Shown: piece after piece, positions 25,494-35,252 of the stretch
Position numbering within the stretch: position 1 is the stretch's first letter
Layout of the letters: every line of letters begins with the position of its first letter
Assembly (NCBI GenBank): GCA_964344185.1
Contig: CAYFMN010000025.1
Coordinates: forward strand, 1-64,000
Direction: 5' to 3'
Source of the DNA: JAJDAT01 sp964344185
GTDB taxonomy: Bacteria; Nitrospinota; Nitrospinia; Nitrospinales; JAJDAT01
Length of the DNA stretch: 64,000 nucleotides
Program-made: the position numbers and the translations under genes
The notes under the pieces: model-generated
Databases searched by the model: none
What the model saw: the letters and a program-made list of their open reading frames with translations, nothing else
Told to the model about the DNA's origin: nothing

Positions 25494-26963
25494 TTAAGAT
25501 TTATTATGGCTTTCCAATATTTTATTAACGATATTAGTTGTGGAAAGACCTTTGACAATAGGTATTAATTGAACGCGCGCGCCGTAACCCTCAACTATTT
25601 CGCGACCCACCACTTCGTCGATTGAATAATCGTCGCCCTTGACTAAAATATCAGGCCGAACCTCGCGTATTAATTCTTCTGGGGTATCTTCGTCAAAAAT
25701 GGAAATGTAATCGACATACTTTAGCGCTGATAATATATTCGCCCTTTCTTCCTGGCGTTTAATAGGACGTTCTTCTCCTTTTAAAGCTCGGACAGAGGAA
25801 TCGCTATTAAGACCAACCACTAATATATCGCCTAAGGTTTTTGCTTTTTGCAAAAACTCTATATGACCTCCATGGATGAGATCAAAACATCCATTGGTAA
25901 AAACAACCGTCTTACCGGTAGACTTGGCTTGACTCGCCAGTTTTTTCAAATCGTCTCTTTCTAAGATGGTTTTAGAAGTCCTTAACATCTCTTCTTCTAA
26001 AAATTCGTTAAGCTCATTCAAAGAAACTGCCGCCGTCCCAACCTTACCAACAACAATGCTTGCCGCCATATTCGCCAACCTAGCCGCTTCATCGTATTCA
26101 AAATCGCTAAATATCGCCGCTCCAAAAACGCTTATTACAGTATCGCCCGCCCCTGTAACGTCGTAAACTTCTTTTGCCACTGTTGAAATATTCACAGGCT
26201 CTTTTTTACTTTGAAATAAAGTCATTCCATCTTTACCGCGCGTTATTAGCAAAGCATCACATTTTGCAAGCCCGATCAAATACTCGGCGGATCTTTCTAA
26301 ATCTGCGTCATTATTAATCTTAATTGGAGATGCGGCTTCAACTTCTTTCAAATTAGGCGTAATGATAGTAGCGCCCCGGTAAGCGGAAAAATCTTTTTGT
26401 TTAGGATCTATAATAACGGGCTTTTTAGAATTTCTAGCGCGATGCATTACTGATTTTAAAATTTTAGGTGTTAAAACCCCTTTTAAATAATCAGAGCAAA
26501 TAGCCCCATCCATATCAGGTAAAGTTTTATTGATGAACGAAATGAACTTCTTTTCTGTTTCTTCGGTAATAGGTCTATTATCTTCTTTATCAATTCTCAA
26601 AATCTGTTGGCTATGAGCAATCACCCGGATTTTACTTGTAGTTGGTCGATGAACAAACCGGTATATACCTTCTGTCCGGATTCCCCTCTCTTGGATTAAC
26701 CTTAGTAATCGATCTCCCTTTTCATCTTGTCCAATCGCTCCCACAAGATAAACCTCGCAACCAAGGGCCACTAAATTATTAGCGACATTCGCCGCGCCCC
26801 CCAACGCCATATTTTCGGATTTAGATTCTAAAACCGGAACGGGAGCTTCTGGGGAAACACGGTTAACGCTGCCCCAGATATACTCGTCTAATATCAAGTC
26901 GCCAACGACTAAAACCTTTGGTCGTTTTTGACTGTCGAAAAAATGTTTAAATTTTGATTTCAC
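25494..26963 (-). CDS. hldE: Bifunctional heptose-7-phosphate kinase / heptose-1-phosphate adenylyltransferase
   Basis: A 489-residue fusion enzyme for ADP-heptose synthesis of the LPS core. The N-terminal PfkB-type kinase (about residues 1-325) has GGAANVANNLVALG, a GxGDT-type AGDTVISVFGAA catalytic region and DPKQKDFSAYRG. The C-terminal nucleotidyltransferase (about 345-480) has FTNGCFDLIHGGHIEFL and VGLNSDSSVRALKG. Start is GTG at 26963. The stop is 9 bp from the convergent kinase gene. It follows gmhA, the preceding enzyme of the pathway, on the same strand. Confidence 0.96.
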   Translation of the reverse strand: MKSKFKHFFDSQKRPKVLVVGDLILDEYIWGSVNRVSPEAPVPVLESKSENMALGGAANVANNLVALGCEVYLVGAIGQDEKGDRLLRLIQERGIRTEGIYRFVHRPTTSKIRVIAHSQQILRIDKEDNRPITEETEKKFISFINKTLPDMDGAICSDYLKGVLTPKILKSVMHRARNSKKPVIIDPKQKDFSAYRGATIITPNLKEVEAASPIKINNDADLERSAEYLIGLAKCDALLITRGKDGMTLFQSKKEPVNISTVAKEVYDVTGAGDTVISVFGAAIFSDFEYDEAARLANMAASIVVGKVGTAAVSLNELNEFLEEEMLRTSKTILERDDLKKLASQAKSTGKTVVFTNGCFDLIHGGHIEFLQKAKTLGDILVVGLNSDSSVRALKGEERPIKRQEERANILSALKYVDYISIFDEDTPEELIREVRPDILVKGDDYSIDEVVGREIVEGYGARVQLIPIVKGLSTTNIVNKILESHNKS

Positions 26964-27028
26964 GATTGAAATTGCCCGCTAACAAAAAAATAATCGATAA
27001 AAGTTCTTTAAAAATCTAAATCTAACTT

Positions 27029-27599
27029 TTAAACGTCGCTTTCAAGTATTTCACAAATAATATGACCTATCGTGATATGAGATTCCTGAATACGAGCCGT
27101 ATCGTTAGAAGGAACCACAATTGCAATTTCCGCTTCTTCTTTAGCCTTACCCCCGGTTTTGCCTAATAGGGCGATTGTTTTTGCGCCTTTCTCTTTAGCC
27201 TTTCTCAAAGCGCGAACTACGNNNNNNNNNNTTTTCGGAATTTCCACTAGTGCTAAACCCTAAAACAATATCGCTTTTTTGAGCCAAACCGTCAACTTGC
27301 CGTTCAAATACAAAATCGTATCCATAATCGTTGCCAATGGCGGTGAGAGCCGAAGTATCTACCGTTAAAGCAATCGCTGGAAGGGCAGGGCGTTCTTTTT
27401 TATAACGTCCTATAAACTCTGCCGCAATGTGTTGAGCGTCGCCCGCGCTGCCCCCATTACCCATTAAAAGTATTTTTCCGCCGTTATCAAGACTTAAACG
27501 AATTGCGTTGATAGCCATTTCAATATCTTTAGAAAGAGTATCGGCAATAGCGCGCTTCAAATCTGCGCTTTCGTTTAAAAATCTCTTAATTTCTTCCAT
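27029..27599 (-). CDS. gmhA: Sedoheptulose-7-phosphate isomerase, split by a spurious assembly gap
   Basis: The SIS-domain isomerase that makes heptose-7-phosphate for LPS. The first part ends in GFSTSGNSE and includes GNGGSAGDAQHIAAEF. The second part starts VVRALRKAKEKGAKTIALLGK and ends at 27029. Ten N bases (27222-27231) separate them and shift the frame by one. Deleting all ten joins GAA-AAC-GTA, giving GNSENVVRAL, exactly the family pattern. The gene is therefore almost certainly intact, about 186 residues long. It lies upstream of hldE in the same direction. Confidence 0.93.
27222..27231. other. Assembly gap (10 N), probably zero length
   Basis: Ten N bases inside gmhA. The reading frame is restored and the conserved GNS-x-NVVRA pattern reconstituted only if all ten are removed, so no sequence appears to be missing here. 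Confidence 0.9.
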
Positions 27600-27632
27600 G
27601 TTTTACCTTATAAGATCTATTTCTTTTTTCGC

Positions 27633-28328
27633 CTAAATCATGCCCTCATCCGCAAAACTATAAAATGTGCCATCGCCGATTATTATATGATCAATCATTT
27701 TTATTCCAATGATATCTCCTGTTTTGCGCAATCGATGAGTAATTTCTATATCCGCTTGGCTTGGAGTCGGATCTCCACTTGGATGATTATGAACCAAAAC
27801 AATGGACGCTGCGGATTCCTTAATTGCCGAAACCATAACTTCTCTTGGGTGAACGACGCTTGCATTTAAAATTCCTTCGGAGACCGCAATATCTTTAATT
27901 AACCTTAATTTCGGGTTTAGTAAAGCCGCCTTCACCACTTCTTTCTTTATGTTTTTTAGAAAAGGTGAATAGTAGTCGACAAAATCCTGGCTACATCCAA
28001 ACTTAAGCCTGGCTTCCGCTCGCTGAGAAACCAACCGCTTTCCCAATTCAAAAGCGGCTTTTATTTGAGTGGCTTTTGCTTCGCCAATACCTTGTATCGA
28101 ACACAATTCTTTTACCGACGCGCCATCAATCTGACTAACTCCTCCGAAGCTTTTTATCAAATCCAGAGAAAGGTCAACCGCATTTCGCTTGGTCGCTGGA
28201 TCTCCAGAACCAATTATTACGCTCAGCAAGTGAGCGTCGGAAAGAGCCGAAACTCCAAGCTTTATTAACCGTTCTCGGGGACGTCCGTCTTCTTGCCAAT
28301 CACTAATCGAATAACTTTCACTCTTCAC
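27633..28328 (-). CDS. radC: RadC-family JAB-domain protein
   Basis: A 231-residue protein. The N-terminal UPF0758 region contains a helix-hairpin-helix (CSIQGIGEAKATQIKAAFELGKR). The C-terminal JAB/MPN metalloprotease-like domain carries the metal motif VHNHPSGDPTPSQAD with an upstream Glu in VSAIKE. Full length. The name RadC is historical; a role in DNA repair is not supported experimentally. It starts 2 bp after the UDP-sugar decarboxylase gene ends and precedes gmhA. Confidence 0.92.
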   Translation of the reverse strand: MKSESYSISDWQEDGRPRERLIKLGVSALSDAHLLSVIIGSGDPATKRNAVDLSLDLIKSFGGVSQIDGASVKELCSIQGIGEAKATQIKAAFELGKRLVSQRAEARLKFGCSQDFVDYYSPFLKNIKKEVVKAALLNPKLRLIKDIAVSEGILNASVVHPREVMVSAIKESAASIVLVHNHPSGDPTPSQADIEITHRLRKTGDIIGIKMIDHIIIGDGTFYSFADEGMI

Positions 28329-28330
28329 AA

Positions 28331-29278
28331 TCAGTCGGAGCGCTTGACGTTTAACGCTTGCTTAAAATAATCAATTGTAGAACCTAATCCCTGATCCAAA
28401 GCAACTTTGGGTTCCCAGTCTAATAACTTTTTCGCCTTGGAAATATCCGGCCTGCGAACCTTAGGGTCGTCTTGCGGCAATTCTTGCTCCACAATTTTAC
28501 TCTTGCTTCCAGTGGCTTGCAAAATTTTCTCCGCCATTTCACGAATGCTCATTTCAATTGGATTTCCAATATTTACCGGATCATGAACGTCGGATAAATG
28601 CAGTTTATAAATTCCTTCAATTAAATCGCTAACGAAACAAAAACTTCGAGTTTGCGAACCATCGCCATAAACCGTTAAATCTTTACCAGTTAATGCCTGA
28701 ATTAAAAAATTGGGAATAGCTCGACCATCGTTTAAACGCATTCGCGGTCCATAAGTATTGAAAATTCTTACAATTTTAGCGTTTATACCATGGCTTCGGT
28801 GATAGGCCATAGTCATCGCTTCGCCAAATCGCTTTGCTTCGTCATAAACGCCCCTTGGACCCACCGTGTTGACATTGCCCCAGTAAGTTTCAGGCTGCGG
28901 ATGAACAACAGGATCTCCATAAATTTCTGAGGTAGACGCGATTAAGTAACTAGCGTTTTTAGCCTTAGCCACCCCTAAAGTGTTATGGACACCTAAAGAA
29001 CCCACCTTTAATGTTTGAATAGGATACCTTAAGTAATCTGGAGGGCTTGCGGGAGACGCAAAATGGAACACGCAATCTAAATCGCCATCAATGTTAATAT
29101 ATTTAGAAACGTCGTGGCGCACAAATTCAAAGTTTGGGTTATCGATATGCGCAATATTATTTTCGCTTCCGGTTATCAGGTTATCCATGCAAATAACAGA
29201 ATAACCATTTGCGAGAAGGTAATCGCACAAATGCGATCCTAAAAATCCTGCGCCTCCTGTGACTAACGCGCGTGCCAT
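28331..29278 (-). CDS. UDP-glucuronate decarboxylase-like SDR enzyme
   Basis: A 315-residue extended short-chain dehydrogenase. NAD binding is by TGGAGFLGSHL. The catalytic set is the Ser/Thr in STSEIYG and YDEAKR. The segments HFASPASPPDYLRYPIQTLKVG and GRAIPNFLIQAL are diagnostic of UDP-glucuronic acid decarboxylases (UXS) making UDP-xylose. It probably feeds LPS or capsule synthesis. It sits 12 bp after fmt and 2 bp before radC. Confidence 0.88.
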   Translation of the reverse strand: MARALVTGGAGFLGSHLCDYLLANGYSVICMDNLITGSENNIAHIDNPNFEFVRHDVSKYINIDGDLDCVFHFASPASPPDYLRYPIQTLKVGSLGVHNTLGVAKAKNASYLIASTSEIYGDPVVHPQPETYWGNVNTVGPRGVYDEAKRFGEAMTMAYHRSHGINAKIVRIFNTYGPRMRLNDGRAIPNFLIQALTGKDLTVYGDGSQTRSFCFVSDLIEGIYKLHLSDVHDPVNIGNPIEMSIREMAEKILQATGSKSKIVEQELPQDDPKVRRPDISKAKKLLDWEPKVALDQGLGSTIDYFKQALNVKRSD

Positions 29279-29290
29279 GAAAAATCCCTT

Positions 29291-30247
29291 CTAATTGGGA
29301 GCCGACTTTGCAGCTGCATCCAAAAACCTTTCTCCTTTGGAAATAGGGTTGCCTCTCAAAAAACTTTGAGCCGGCATAACTCCTTTTCCCTCCGGTTTTA
29401 ATTCTTTTATCACCAAACGACCTTTGCCAGTTCCCACTTCAATACCATAGTCAGAAACTCTGGCGACAACGCCAGGTTCGTCGCTTTCGTCCCCAGATAT
29501 TGCTTCGGATTTAATTATCGAAATTCTTTTAGAACCATAAAAAGTATAAGCTCCCGGCCAGGGTAGAAAACCTCGTACTTGATTGTGTAGAATTTCAGAG
29601 CTTTTTTTCCAAGATATCAAACCTTCTTCTTTCTTTAGTTTGGGAGCCAACGTCGCCTCAGAATCGTTTTGAGACGTTAAACTCAGTTTGCCTTCCATCA
29701 ACAAACCCAGAGTTTCCAAAGCTAACTCCCCCCCTACTTGCGACAACTTTTCAGCTAGCGTAACAGCATCGTCATCAGACCTAATAGGAACGATCCTCTT
29801 CAAAAGCATATCGCCTGTATCCATGCCCTCGTCCATCTTCATTGTCGTTATCCCTGTTTCGATATCTCCGTTCAAAATCGATCTATTTATAGGAGCGGCT
29901 CCTCGATACTTAGGCAACAAGGAAGCGTGAATATTCATACAAAACCATTTGGGAATTTCTAATACTTCTCGTCTTAAAATCTGTCCGTAAGCGATGACGA
30001 TAAACATATCAGAACGAAATTGATACAAATCGTCAACAAACTTGGGGTTGGAGGCTTTCTCGGGCTGGAGAATCTGTATTCCTTTTTCTAAAGCATATTG
30101 CTTAACGGGCGACGGTTGCAAGGCTCGACCTCTGCCTTTTGGACGGTCCGGTTGCGTGACGACGCCAAGTAATTCATGCTTGGATTCGTATAATTTTTTA
30201 AGAGTTGGAACGGCGAAATCAGGCGTTCCCCAAAAAAGGATTTTCAT
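29291..30247 (-). CDS. fmt: Methionyl-tRNA formyltransferase
   Basis: A 318-residue enzyme that formylates initiator Met-tRNA with 10-formyl-THF. The N-terminal formyltransferase fold has FWGTPDFAVPTLKKL, a folate/catalytic segment NIHASLLPKYRGAAPI with the conserved His, and TTMKMDEGMDTGDML. The C-terminal OB domain begins near residue 205 (ISWKKSSEILHNQVRGFLPWPGAY). It lies 34 bp after def, the usual pairing. Confidence 0.96.
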   Translation of the reverse strand: MKILFWGTPDFAVPTLKKLYESKHELLGVVTQPDRPKGRGRALQPSPVKQYALEKGIQILQPEKASNPKFVDDLYQFRSDMFIVIAYGQILRREVLEIPKWFCMNIHASLLPKYRGAAPINRSILNGDIETGITTMKMDEGMDTGDMLLKRIVPIRSDDDAVTLAEKLSQVGGELALETLGLLMEGKLSLTSQNDSEATLAPKLKKEEGLISWKKSSEILHNQVRGFLPWPGAYTFYGSKRISIIKSEAISGDESDEPGVVARVSDYGIEVGTGKGRLVIKELKPEGKGVMPAQSFLRGNPISKGERFLDAAAKSAPN

Positions 30248-30281
30248 TATTGCACAACCATGAACAAGGTAAACACGATCA

Positions 30282-30800
30282 TTATGAGCCGCCTTTCAAT
30301 TCCCGTAATCTTTTTTTAAATTTCCTCTTTAAAATATCCCTTTTTATCCGACTCAGCTTATCCCAAAACAAAATTCCTTCAAGATGATCCATTTCATGCT
30401 GCAACGCCCGCGCAAGAAAACCTTCAGCTTCCAATCGGACATCGTTTCCATCCAAATCAACCCCCTTCATTTCCACTCGATTGGCGCGTTTAATCTCCGC
30501 AAAAATTTCGGGAATACTTAAACAACCCTCTTCCCCGATCTGTTCTTCTTCCATTGCCGTAATTTTTGGATTAATTATGGTGATAGGATCTTTATTTTCA
30601 GTTCCAATACCCCTGTCCACAACGATTAATTGCGAAGAAATTCCGACTTGATTAGCGGCAAGACCAGCGCCAGGGGCGTCAAACATCGTTTCGATCATAT
30701 CTTGAGACAAAACCGATAGTTCTCCATCGATATTTTTAATCTCCTTGCAAGCCTTACGCAAAACAGGATCCAAACAATTGACAATTTTTAATATAGACAC
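30282..30800 (-). CDS. def: Peptide deformylase
   Basis: A 172-residue iron-type deformylase removing N-formyl groups from new proteins. The three motifs are present in order: GAGLAANQVGI, EEGCLSIPE (metal Cys) and HEMDHLEGILF (metal His-x3-His with the catalytic Glu). The C-terminal tail is basic (KRKFKKRLRELKGG). It is upstream of fmt on the same strand. Confidence 0.97.
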   Translation of the reverse strand: MSILKIVNCLDPVLRKACKEIKNIDGELSVLSQDMIETMFDAPGAGLAANQVGISSQLIVVDRGIGTENKDPITIINPKITAMEEEQIGEEGCLSIPEIFAEIKRANRVEMKGVDLDGNDVRLEAEGFLARALQHEMDHLEGILFWDKLSRIKRDILKRKFKKRLRELKGGS

Positions 30801-30916
30801 GATCTTAACGAAGAGAGGTTAGGAAAGTTGATCGACATTAGTCGGATGGAAATTTTAATATAAGGATGGGAAAAAGTCATTACAATTTGGCTTCGCTCTA
30901 TATAAGCAAAATTCTA

Positions 30917-32128
30917 TTAAGTTGTATATTCCGCGTTTATTTTAACGTAGTCGTAAGAAAAATCGCAGGTCCAAACCTTCGCGCTCTCAGTCCCTACGCC
31001 AAGATCAACCTCAATTTGAATTTCCTTTTTTTTCATCAAACTGTCTACCTTTTTTTTTGAAAACTGAACGGGAACCCCCTCCCGAGCTAAAGTTTGGCCT
31101 TCAATCGCTACGCTTACTTTTTCCGGATTTAAAGAAACTCCAGAATCGCCAACAGCGCAAACAATGCGCCCCCAATTAGGGTCTTCCCCAAATAAAGCGG
31201 TTTTAACCAAATTTGAATTGGCAATTCTCATACCCGCTTTGCGCGCCTCTTTTAAAGATCGAGAGCCATTGACTGCAATAGTAACAAATTTAGTGGCGCC
31301 TTCGCCGTCTCTAACAATTTTTTGCGCCAGAGTTTGGCATAAATCAGTCAAAGCGGCTAAAAAATTATTATATGAAGATCCTTTGCCATCAATCTTGGAG
31401 TTACCGGCCAAACCATTAGCCAAAACCAAAACACAGTCATTGGTGCTGCATTCTCCATCAACCGTTATTGAGTTAAAAGACGCGTCTGTCGCCAATTGCA
31501 ACGCTTTTTTTAGAATTTTCTTATCAATGTTGGCGTTTGTAAAAACAAAACCCAACATAGTCGCCATATTGGGGTGAATCATCCCGGAACCTTTAGCGAT
31601 ACCCGCCAACACGATTTCCCTTTTGCCTTCCTTATACCTAACCTCAGCCATCTTAGACGCTAGGTCCGTCGTCATAATTCCCTGAGTCGCTTGCGCCCAT
31701 CCTTTATCGGACAAAGAACTCACTAACTTTGGAATAGCCTTAGTAATTTTGGGAGTAGGCAAAGGAATTCCGATAATTCCTGTGGAAGCGATAAGCGTTT
31801 GACTAACCTTTATATCCAACTCCTTCGCAACCCTGCCGCATATAATTTTACAATCTTCCATTCCTTGCGGACCGGTGCAAGCATTAGCGTTACCGCTGTT
31901 CACTATAACGGCTTTAAACTTTTCTACTTTTGCTAATCGACGTTTATTGTAAATTACCGACGGCGATTGAACGCGATTTTTAGTAAAAACTCCAGCCGTT
32001 ATTGCCGGCGCATCGGAAACAACCAAAGTCAAATCCTTCGCTCCGCTAGCCTTGATTCCAGAAACAATCCCAGCCGCTTTAAACCCCGGAACCAATCCTA
32101 TTCTTTTTTGCCTTGTTATCTTAGACAT
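30917..32128 (-). CDS. argJ: Bifunctional ornithine acetyltransferase / N-acetylglutamate synthase
   Basis: A 403-residue Ntn-type enzyme of arginine synthesis that recycles the acetyl group from N-acetylornithine to glutamate. The self-cleavage site is at the Thr of NMATMLGF, preceded by GIAKGSGMIHP. Other landmarks are NSGNANACTG, TVDGECSTND and FGEDPNWGRIV. It ends CDFSYDYVKINAEYTT, the normal family C-terminus. It lies 35 bp downstream of argC, so the two form a small arginine unit. Confidence 0.96.
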   Translation of the reverse strand: MSKITRQKRIGLVPGFKAAGIVSGIKASGAKDLTLVVSDAPAITAGVFTKNRVQSPSVIYNKRRLAKVEKFKAVIVNSGNANACTGPQGMEDCKIICGRVAKELDIKVSQTLIASTGIIGIPLPTPKITKAIPKLVSSLSDKGWAQATQGIMTTDLASKMAEVRYKEGKREIVLAGIAKGSGMIHPNMATMLGFVFTNANIDKKILKKALQLATDASFNSITVDGECSTNDCVLVLANGLAGNSKIDGKGSSYNNFLAALTDLCQTLAQKIVRDGEGATKFVTIAVNGSRSLKEARKAGMRIANSNLVKTALFGEDPNWGRIVCAVGDSGVSLNPEKVSVAIEGQTLAREGVPVQFSKKKVDSLMKKKEIQIEVDLGVGTESAKVWTCDFSYDYVKINAEYTT

Positions 32129-32163
32129 TTCAGGATTTATAAAAAACTTGAATAAGAATTTTT

Positions 32164-33198
32164 TTAAGGAAAAGTGCCAGGGAAATTCAAACCTTCGGTT
32201 TCATCCAAACCCATCATCAAATTCATGTTCTGAATCGCTTGGCCCGACGCTCCTTTTACTAAATTATCGATGGCGGCAGTAACAACCGCTCTATTAGTTC
32301 GAGAGTCTATTTCTACTCCTATATCGCAAATATTTGAGTGCGCCACAAAGTGAGTATTTGCGTATTTTCCTCGATCCAGAATTCTCACAAACGGTTCGTT
32401 TCTAAAATAATCCGAATAAACAGATCTTAAATTTTCTTCTGAAACAGACTGGTTAAGTTTAATATAAAGAGTGCTTAAAATTCCTCGAGTCATCGGGACT
32501 AGATGAGGTGAAAAAGTGATTCGAATTTTTTCACCGGCCAACTTTGTCAACTCCTGCTCAATTTCTGGAGTGTGGCGGTGACGCGTTAAATTATACGCAG
32601 AAAAGCCGCCATCAACTTCGCAAAACTGCGTTCCCATACTCTCTTTACGACCGGCTCCAGAAACTCCTGACTTTGAGTCGGCAATGATAGAATCCAGATC
32701 CACCCAGTCAACCCCCATTAAAGGAGCTAACCCAAGAATCACGCTGGTTGGATAACAGCCTGGATTGGCGACTAAATCGGCCGATTTGATACGTTCTCTA
32801 TGCAGTTCGGGCAACCCATACACTGATTCTTCTAATAATTTTGGATTTTTATGGGGCGTATCGTACCATTTCTCATAAACTTGTGGATCGGATAAACGAA
32901 AGTCTGCGCTAAGATCGACAACCTTTTTGGCAATACCGCGAAGTCGATCAACATGAGCCATGGAAGCTGTATGGGGTAACGCAAGGAAAAGTACATCACA
33001 GTCTGGTAACTGCGAATCAAGCGGGACTAGTTCATGCTGAACCCATCCCTTTAATGAAGGGAATACTTGTGAAAGACATTTCCCTTTATGCTGCTCTGAA
33101 GTAAGGGAAACAAATTGAATATCCGGCCTGCGGACTAAAAACTGGACTAATTCTAAACCAGTATAACCCGTAGCCCCGGCGACGCTGACTTTGATCAT
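32164..33198 (-). CDS. argC: N-acetyl-gamma-glutamyl-phosphate reductase
   Basis: A 344-residue NADPH-dependent enzyme for the third step of arginine synthesis. It has the N-terminal GATGYTGLELVQFL nucleotide loop, the catalytic Cys in NPGCYPTS, the SGVSGAGRK segment and the HRHTPEIEQEL substrate-binding motif. The C-terminal DNLVKGASGQAIQNMN is standard. It follows rpsI by about 70 bp and precedes argJ. Confidence 0.96.
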   Translation of the reverse strand: MIKVSVAGATGYTGLELVQFLVRRPDIQFVSLTSEQHKGKCLSQVFPSLKGWVQHELVPLDSQLPDCDVLFLALPHTASMAHVDRLRGIAKKVVDLSADFRLSDPQVYEKWYDTPHKNPKLLEESVYGLPELHRERIKSADLVANPGCYPTSVILGLAPLMGVDWVDLDSIIADSKSGVSGAGRKESMGTQFCEVDGGFSAYNLTRHRHTPEIEQELTKLAGEKIRITFSPHLVPMTRGILSTLYIKLNQSVSEENLRSVYSDYFRNEPFVRILDRGKYANTHFVAHSNICDIGVEIDSRTNRAVVTAAIDNLVKGASGQAIQNMNLMMGLDETEGLNFPGTFP

Positions 33199-33268
33199 AA
33201 CTTTAGCTATATTGGAAACGGCTTCCAGAAAAAGAGAGCCGAATCCTTATAACTGAAAGCCTGTCAAA

Positions 33269-33658
33269 TTACCGTTTGGAAAATTGGAACCGTTTACGAG
33301 CGCCTTTTTGACCATATTTCTTACGCTCCACAACTCGTGAATCCCTGGTCAAAAACCCAACTCGTTTAAGAGGAATGCGCAAATTTTGGTTTGATGCAGA
33401 TAAAGCCTTAGCAATTCCTAATCGCAAAGCGCCCGCTTGACCAGAAAGGCCGCCGCCATGCACAGTTGCGTGGATATTGTAATTGTCCAAATTCTCTGTC
33501 ATCGAAAGAGGCTGCTTAACGATCATTTCGGAACTTTCGCGCTGAAAATAATCGGATAGATTTTTCTTATTTACAGTAATCTCTCCGCCGCCCGACTCAA
33601 CCCACACTTTGGCAATAGCTCTTTTTCTACGGCCAGTGGCATAAAATACTTCGCTCAT
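33269..33658 (-). CDS. rpsI: 30S ribosomal protein S9
   Basis: 129 residues, full length. It begins with the conserved YATGRRKRAIAKVW and ends with the basic tail KKYGQKGARKRFQFSKR that reaches the P-site tRNA. It is downstream of rplM in the universal rplM-rpsI order, with an 87-bp gap. Confidence 0.98.
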   Translation of the reverse strand: MSEVFYATGRRKRAIAKVWVESGGGEITVNKKNLSDYFQRESSEMIVKQPLSMTENLDNYNIHATVHGGGLSGQAGALRLGIAKALSASNQNLRIPLKRVGFLTRDSRVVERKKYGQKGARKRFQFSKR

Positions 33659-33745
33659 AAATCCATGAACTCCATTAGTAAGCCTTAAACGAAGTCTAAA
33701 AACAACTTTAGAATTCGCTAAACTTAATTGTAAAAACCAAAATTA

Positions 33746-34174
33746 TTAAACGGTAACAGCCTTGGGGGATTGTCCCACATGCGGGTGGTTATCCGTTTCG
33801 TAAATTCGCATATTAGCTCGCAAAGAGCGTCCCAACCTGTTCTTTGGCAACATTCCGACAATCGCTTTTTTCAAAAGTTCGGTCGGCTTTCTTTCTAGTA
33901 ATTGTTTCGCGGTCAAGGATTTAATTCCGCCTGGATAACCAGAATGCCTGTAATATTGCTTATCTTCCCATTTTTTCCCGGTAAGTTTAACTTGACCTGC
34001 GTTAATAATGATCAAATTGTCGCCCGTATCAACGTGCGGAGTAAAAGTGGGTTTGGTTTTGCCTCTTAATATAGAGGCTGCCTTAGTTGCGACGCGTCCT
34101 AAAATTTGATCTTTAGCGTCAATCAATATCCAATCTTTTTGGACGTCGCCTTTTTTAGCGCAATAGCTCTTCAT
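33746..34174 (-). CDS. rplM: 50S ribosomal protein L13
   Basis: 142 residues, full length. Landmarks are WILIDAKDQILGRVATKAA near the start, the HSGYPGGIK segment and GMLPKNRLGRSL. It is the first gene of the rplM-rpsI unit. About 130 bp of AT-rich sequence separate it from the HAD gene upstream and presumably hold the promoter. Confidence 0.98.
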   Translation of the reverse strand: MKSYCAKKGDVQKDWILIDAKDQILGRVATKAASILRGKTKPTFTPHVDTGDNLIIINAGQVKLTGKKWEDKQYYRHSGYPGGIKSLTAKQLLERKPTELLKKAIVGMLPKNRLGRSLRANMRIYETDNHPHVGQSPKAVTV

Positions 34175-34305
34175 TCTTACCTAGTCGATGTAATTGAATA
34201 ATAAAAACGAATATTTTATAAAATTATTCAATCTGTTTCAATTAAATTCTTAATTTAAAACCAATTAATATCCTGAATAACCCATCAGAAATAACTAAAA
34301 AGATA

Positions 34306-35001
34306 TCAAATCAAATCGCAAAACGAACTGACTTTATAGACCTTTTCATCGGGGAATCGGAACCTTCGGTCAATTAATACGGGCTCAATACCCAAGTTCT
34401 TAGCGCCAACAACATCGGTTTTTACCTCATCGCCAATGTGACAAACCTGATTTGCCTGAACGCCGCTTAAACGCAACCCTTCCTGGAATATTCTTGAATC
34501 GGGTTTGGCAGACCCCACCGAAGCCGAAGCCAGGATAAAGTCAAAATATTGGGCCAAACCAACATTTTCTAATATTGGAGTTAATCGAGAATCCCAATTA
34601 GACAAAACTCCTAATTTAATTCCACGATCTTTTAACTTTTGAAGAATTTCCGACTCTAAGACATCGTCAAAAACCTTCCAATTGTCCGCAGATTTGAAAG
34701 CCTCATAAATAGTTTCGAAATAGGTTTCGAAATCTTTGATCCCGCCAAAGGGTTTAAAAACTTTAAAAACGATATCATGCCAGAATTTTTTCTCCACTTC
34801 TTCGCCGCTTTGATTGCCCAACGACTCCAAACCACCCGTATTTTTCCACTCAATTCCGAATTGACGGTCAATATCTTTGGCCTTACCGTCAAACCCAAAA
34901 TTTCGAGCGTGCTTTACATAAATATCGCCAACAGAGGGGTAGGGATTGATCAAAGTACCCCCAACATCAAAAAAAACCGCCTTAAAAGAAAATAAATCCA
35001 T
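34306..35001 (-). CDS. HAD-superfamily phosphatase
   Basis: A 231-residue haloacid-dehalogenase-like hydrolase with all four motifs: FFDVGGTLI (motif I, with Gly in place of the second Asp, the pattern often seen in HDHD3/DREG-2-like proteins), VLSNWDSR (II), AKPDSRIFQEGL (III) and HIGDEVKTDVVGAKNLG (IV). An alpha-helical cap lies between I and II. The missing second acid could weaken phosphatase activity. Substrate is unknown. Confidence 0.85.
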   Translation of the reverse strand: MDLFSFKAVFFDVGGTLINPYPSVGDIYVKHARNFGFDGKAKDIDRQFGIEWKNTGGLESLGNQSGEEVEKKFWHDIVFKVFKPFGGIKDFETYFETIYEAFKSADNWKVFDDVLESEILQKLKDRGIKLGVLSNWDSRLTPILENVGLAQYFDFILASASVGSAKPDSRIFQEGLRLSGVQANQVCHIGDEVKTDVVGAKNLGIEPVLIDRRFRFPDEKVYKVSSFCDLI

Positions 35002-35059
35002 ATTTTAAAAATTAAAAAGAGTCCCAAAGAATAGAAATATTGCGGTAATAAAACGCTAA

Positions 35060-35240
35060 TTCACAGTAATTCCTGAGCGTCAGACCCGATATCCGCGTTA
35101 TATTGAATAAGAAACTAGCTCCCCAACGTCATCTTGACCAAAATAAAATTGTCGCCCTGAGGCTCTCGAAGGGTCAACGGTCCGAAGGAGCGTTGTTTCC
35201 TCTTAAATCTGAGTTAGTCTCTAGGAGCTCGAAGAGTGAA
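35060..35240. repeat. REP-like palindromic remnant region
   Basis: A non-coding stretch containing fragments that resemble bacterial REP sequences: GTCGCCCTGAGGCTCTCGAA (35151-35170) followed by GGGTCAACGGTCCGAAGGAG, and an earlier TTCCTGAGCGTCAGACC piece. These match the general pattern CCCTGAG-x-TCGAAGGG common in dispersed palindromes. They lie between the HAD gene and copy 3 of the 101-bp element. No gene is visible here. Confidence 0.45.
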
Positions 35241-35252
35241 AAAACTAAGTTA

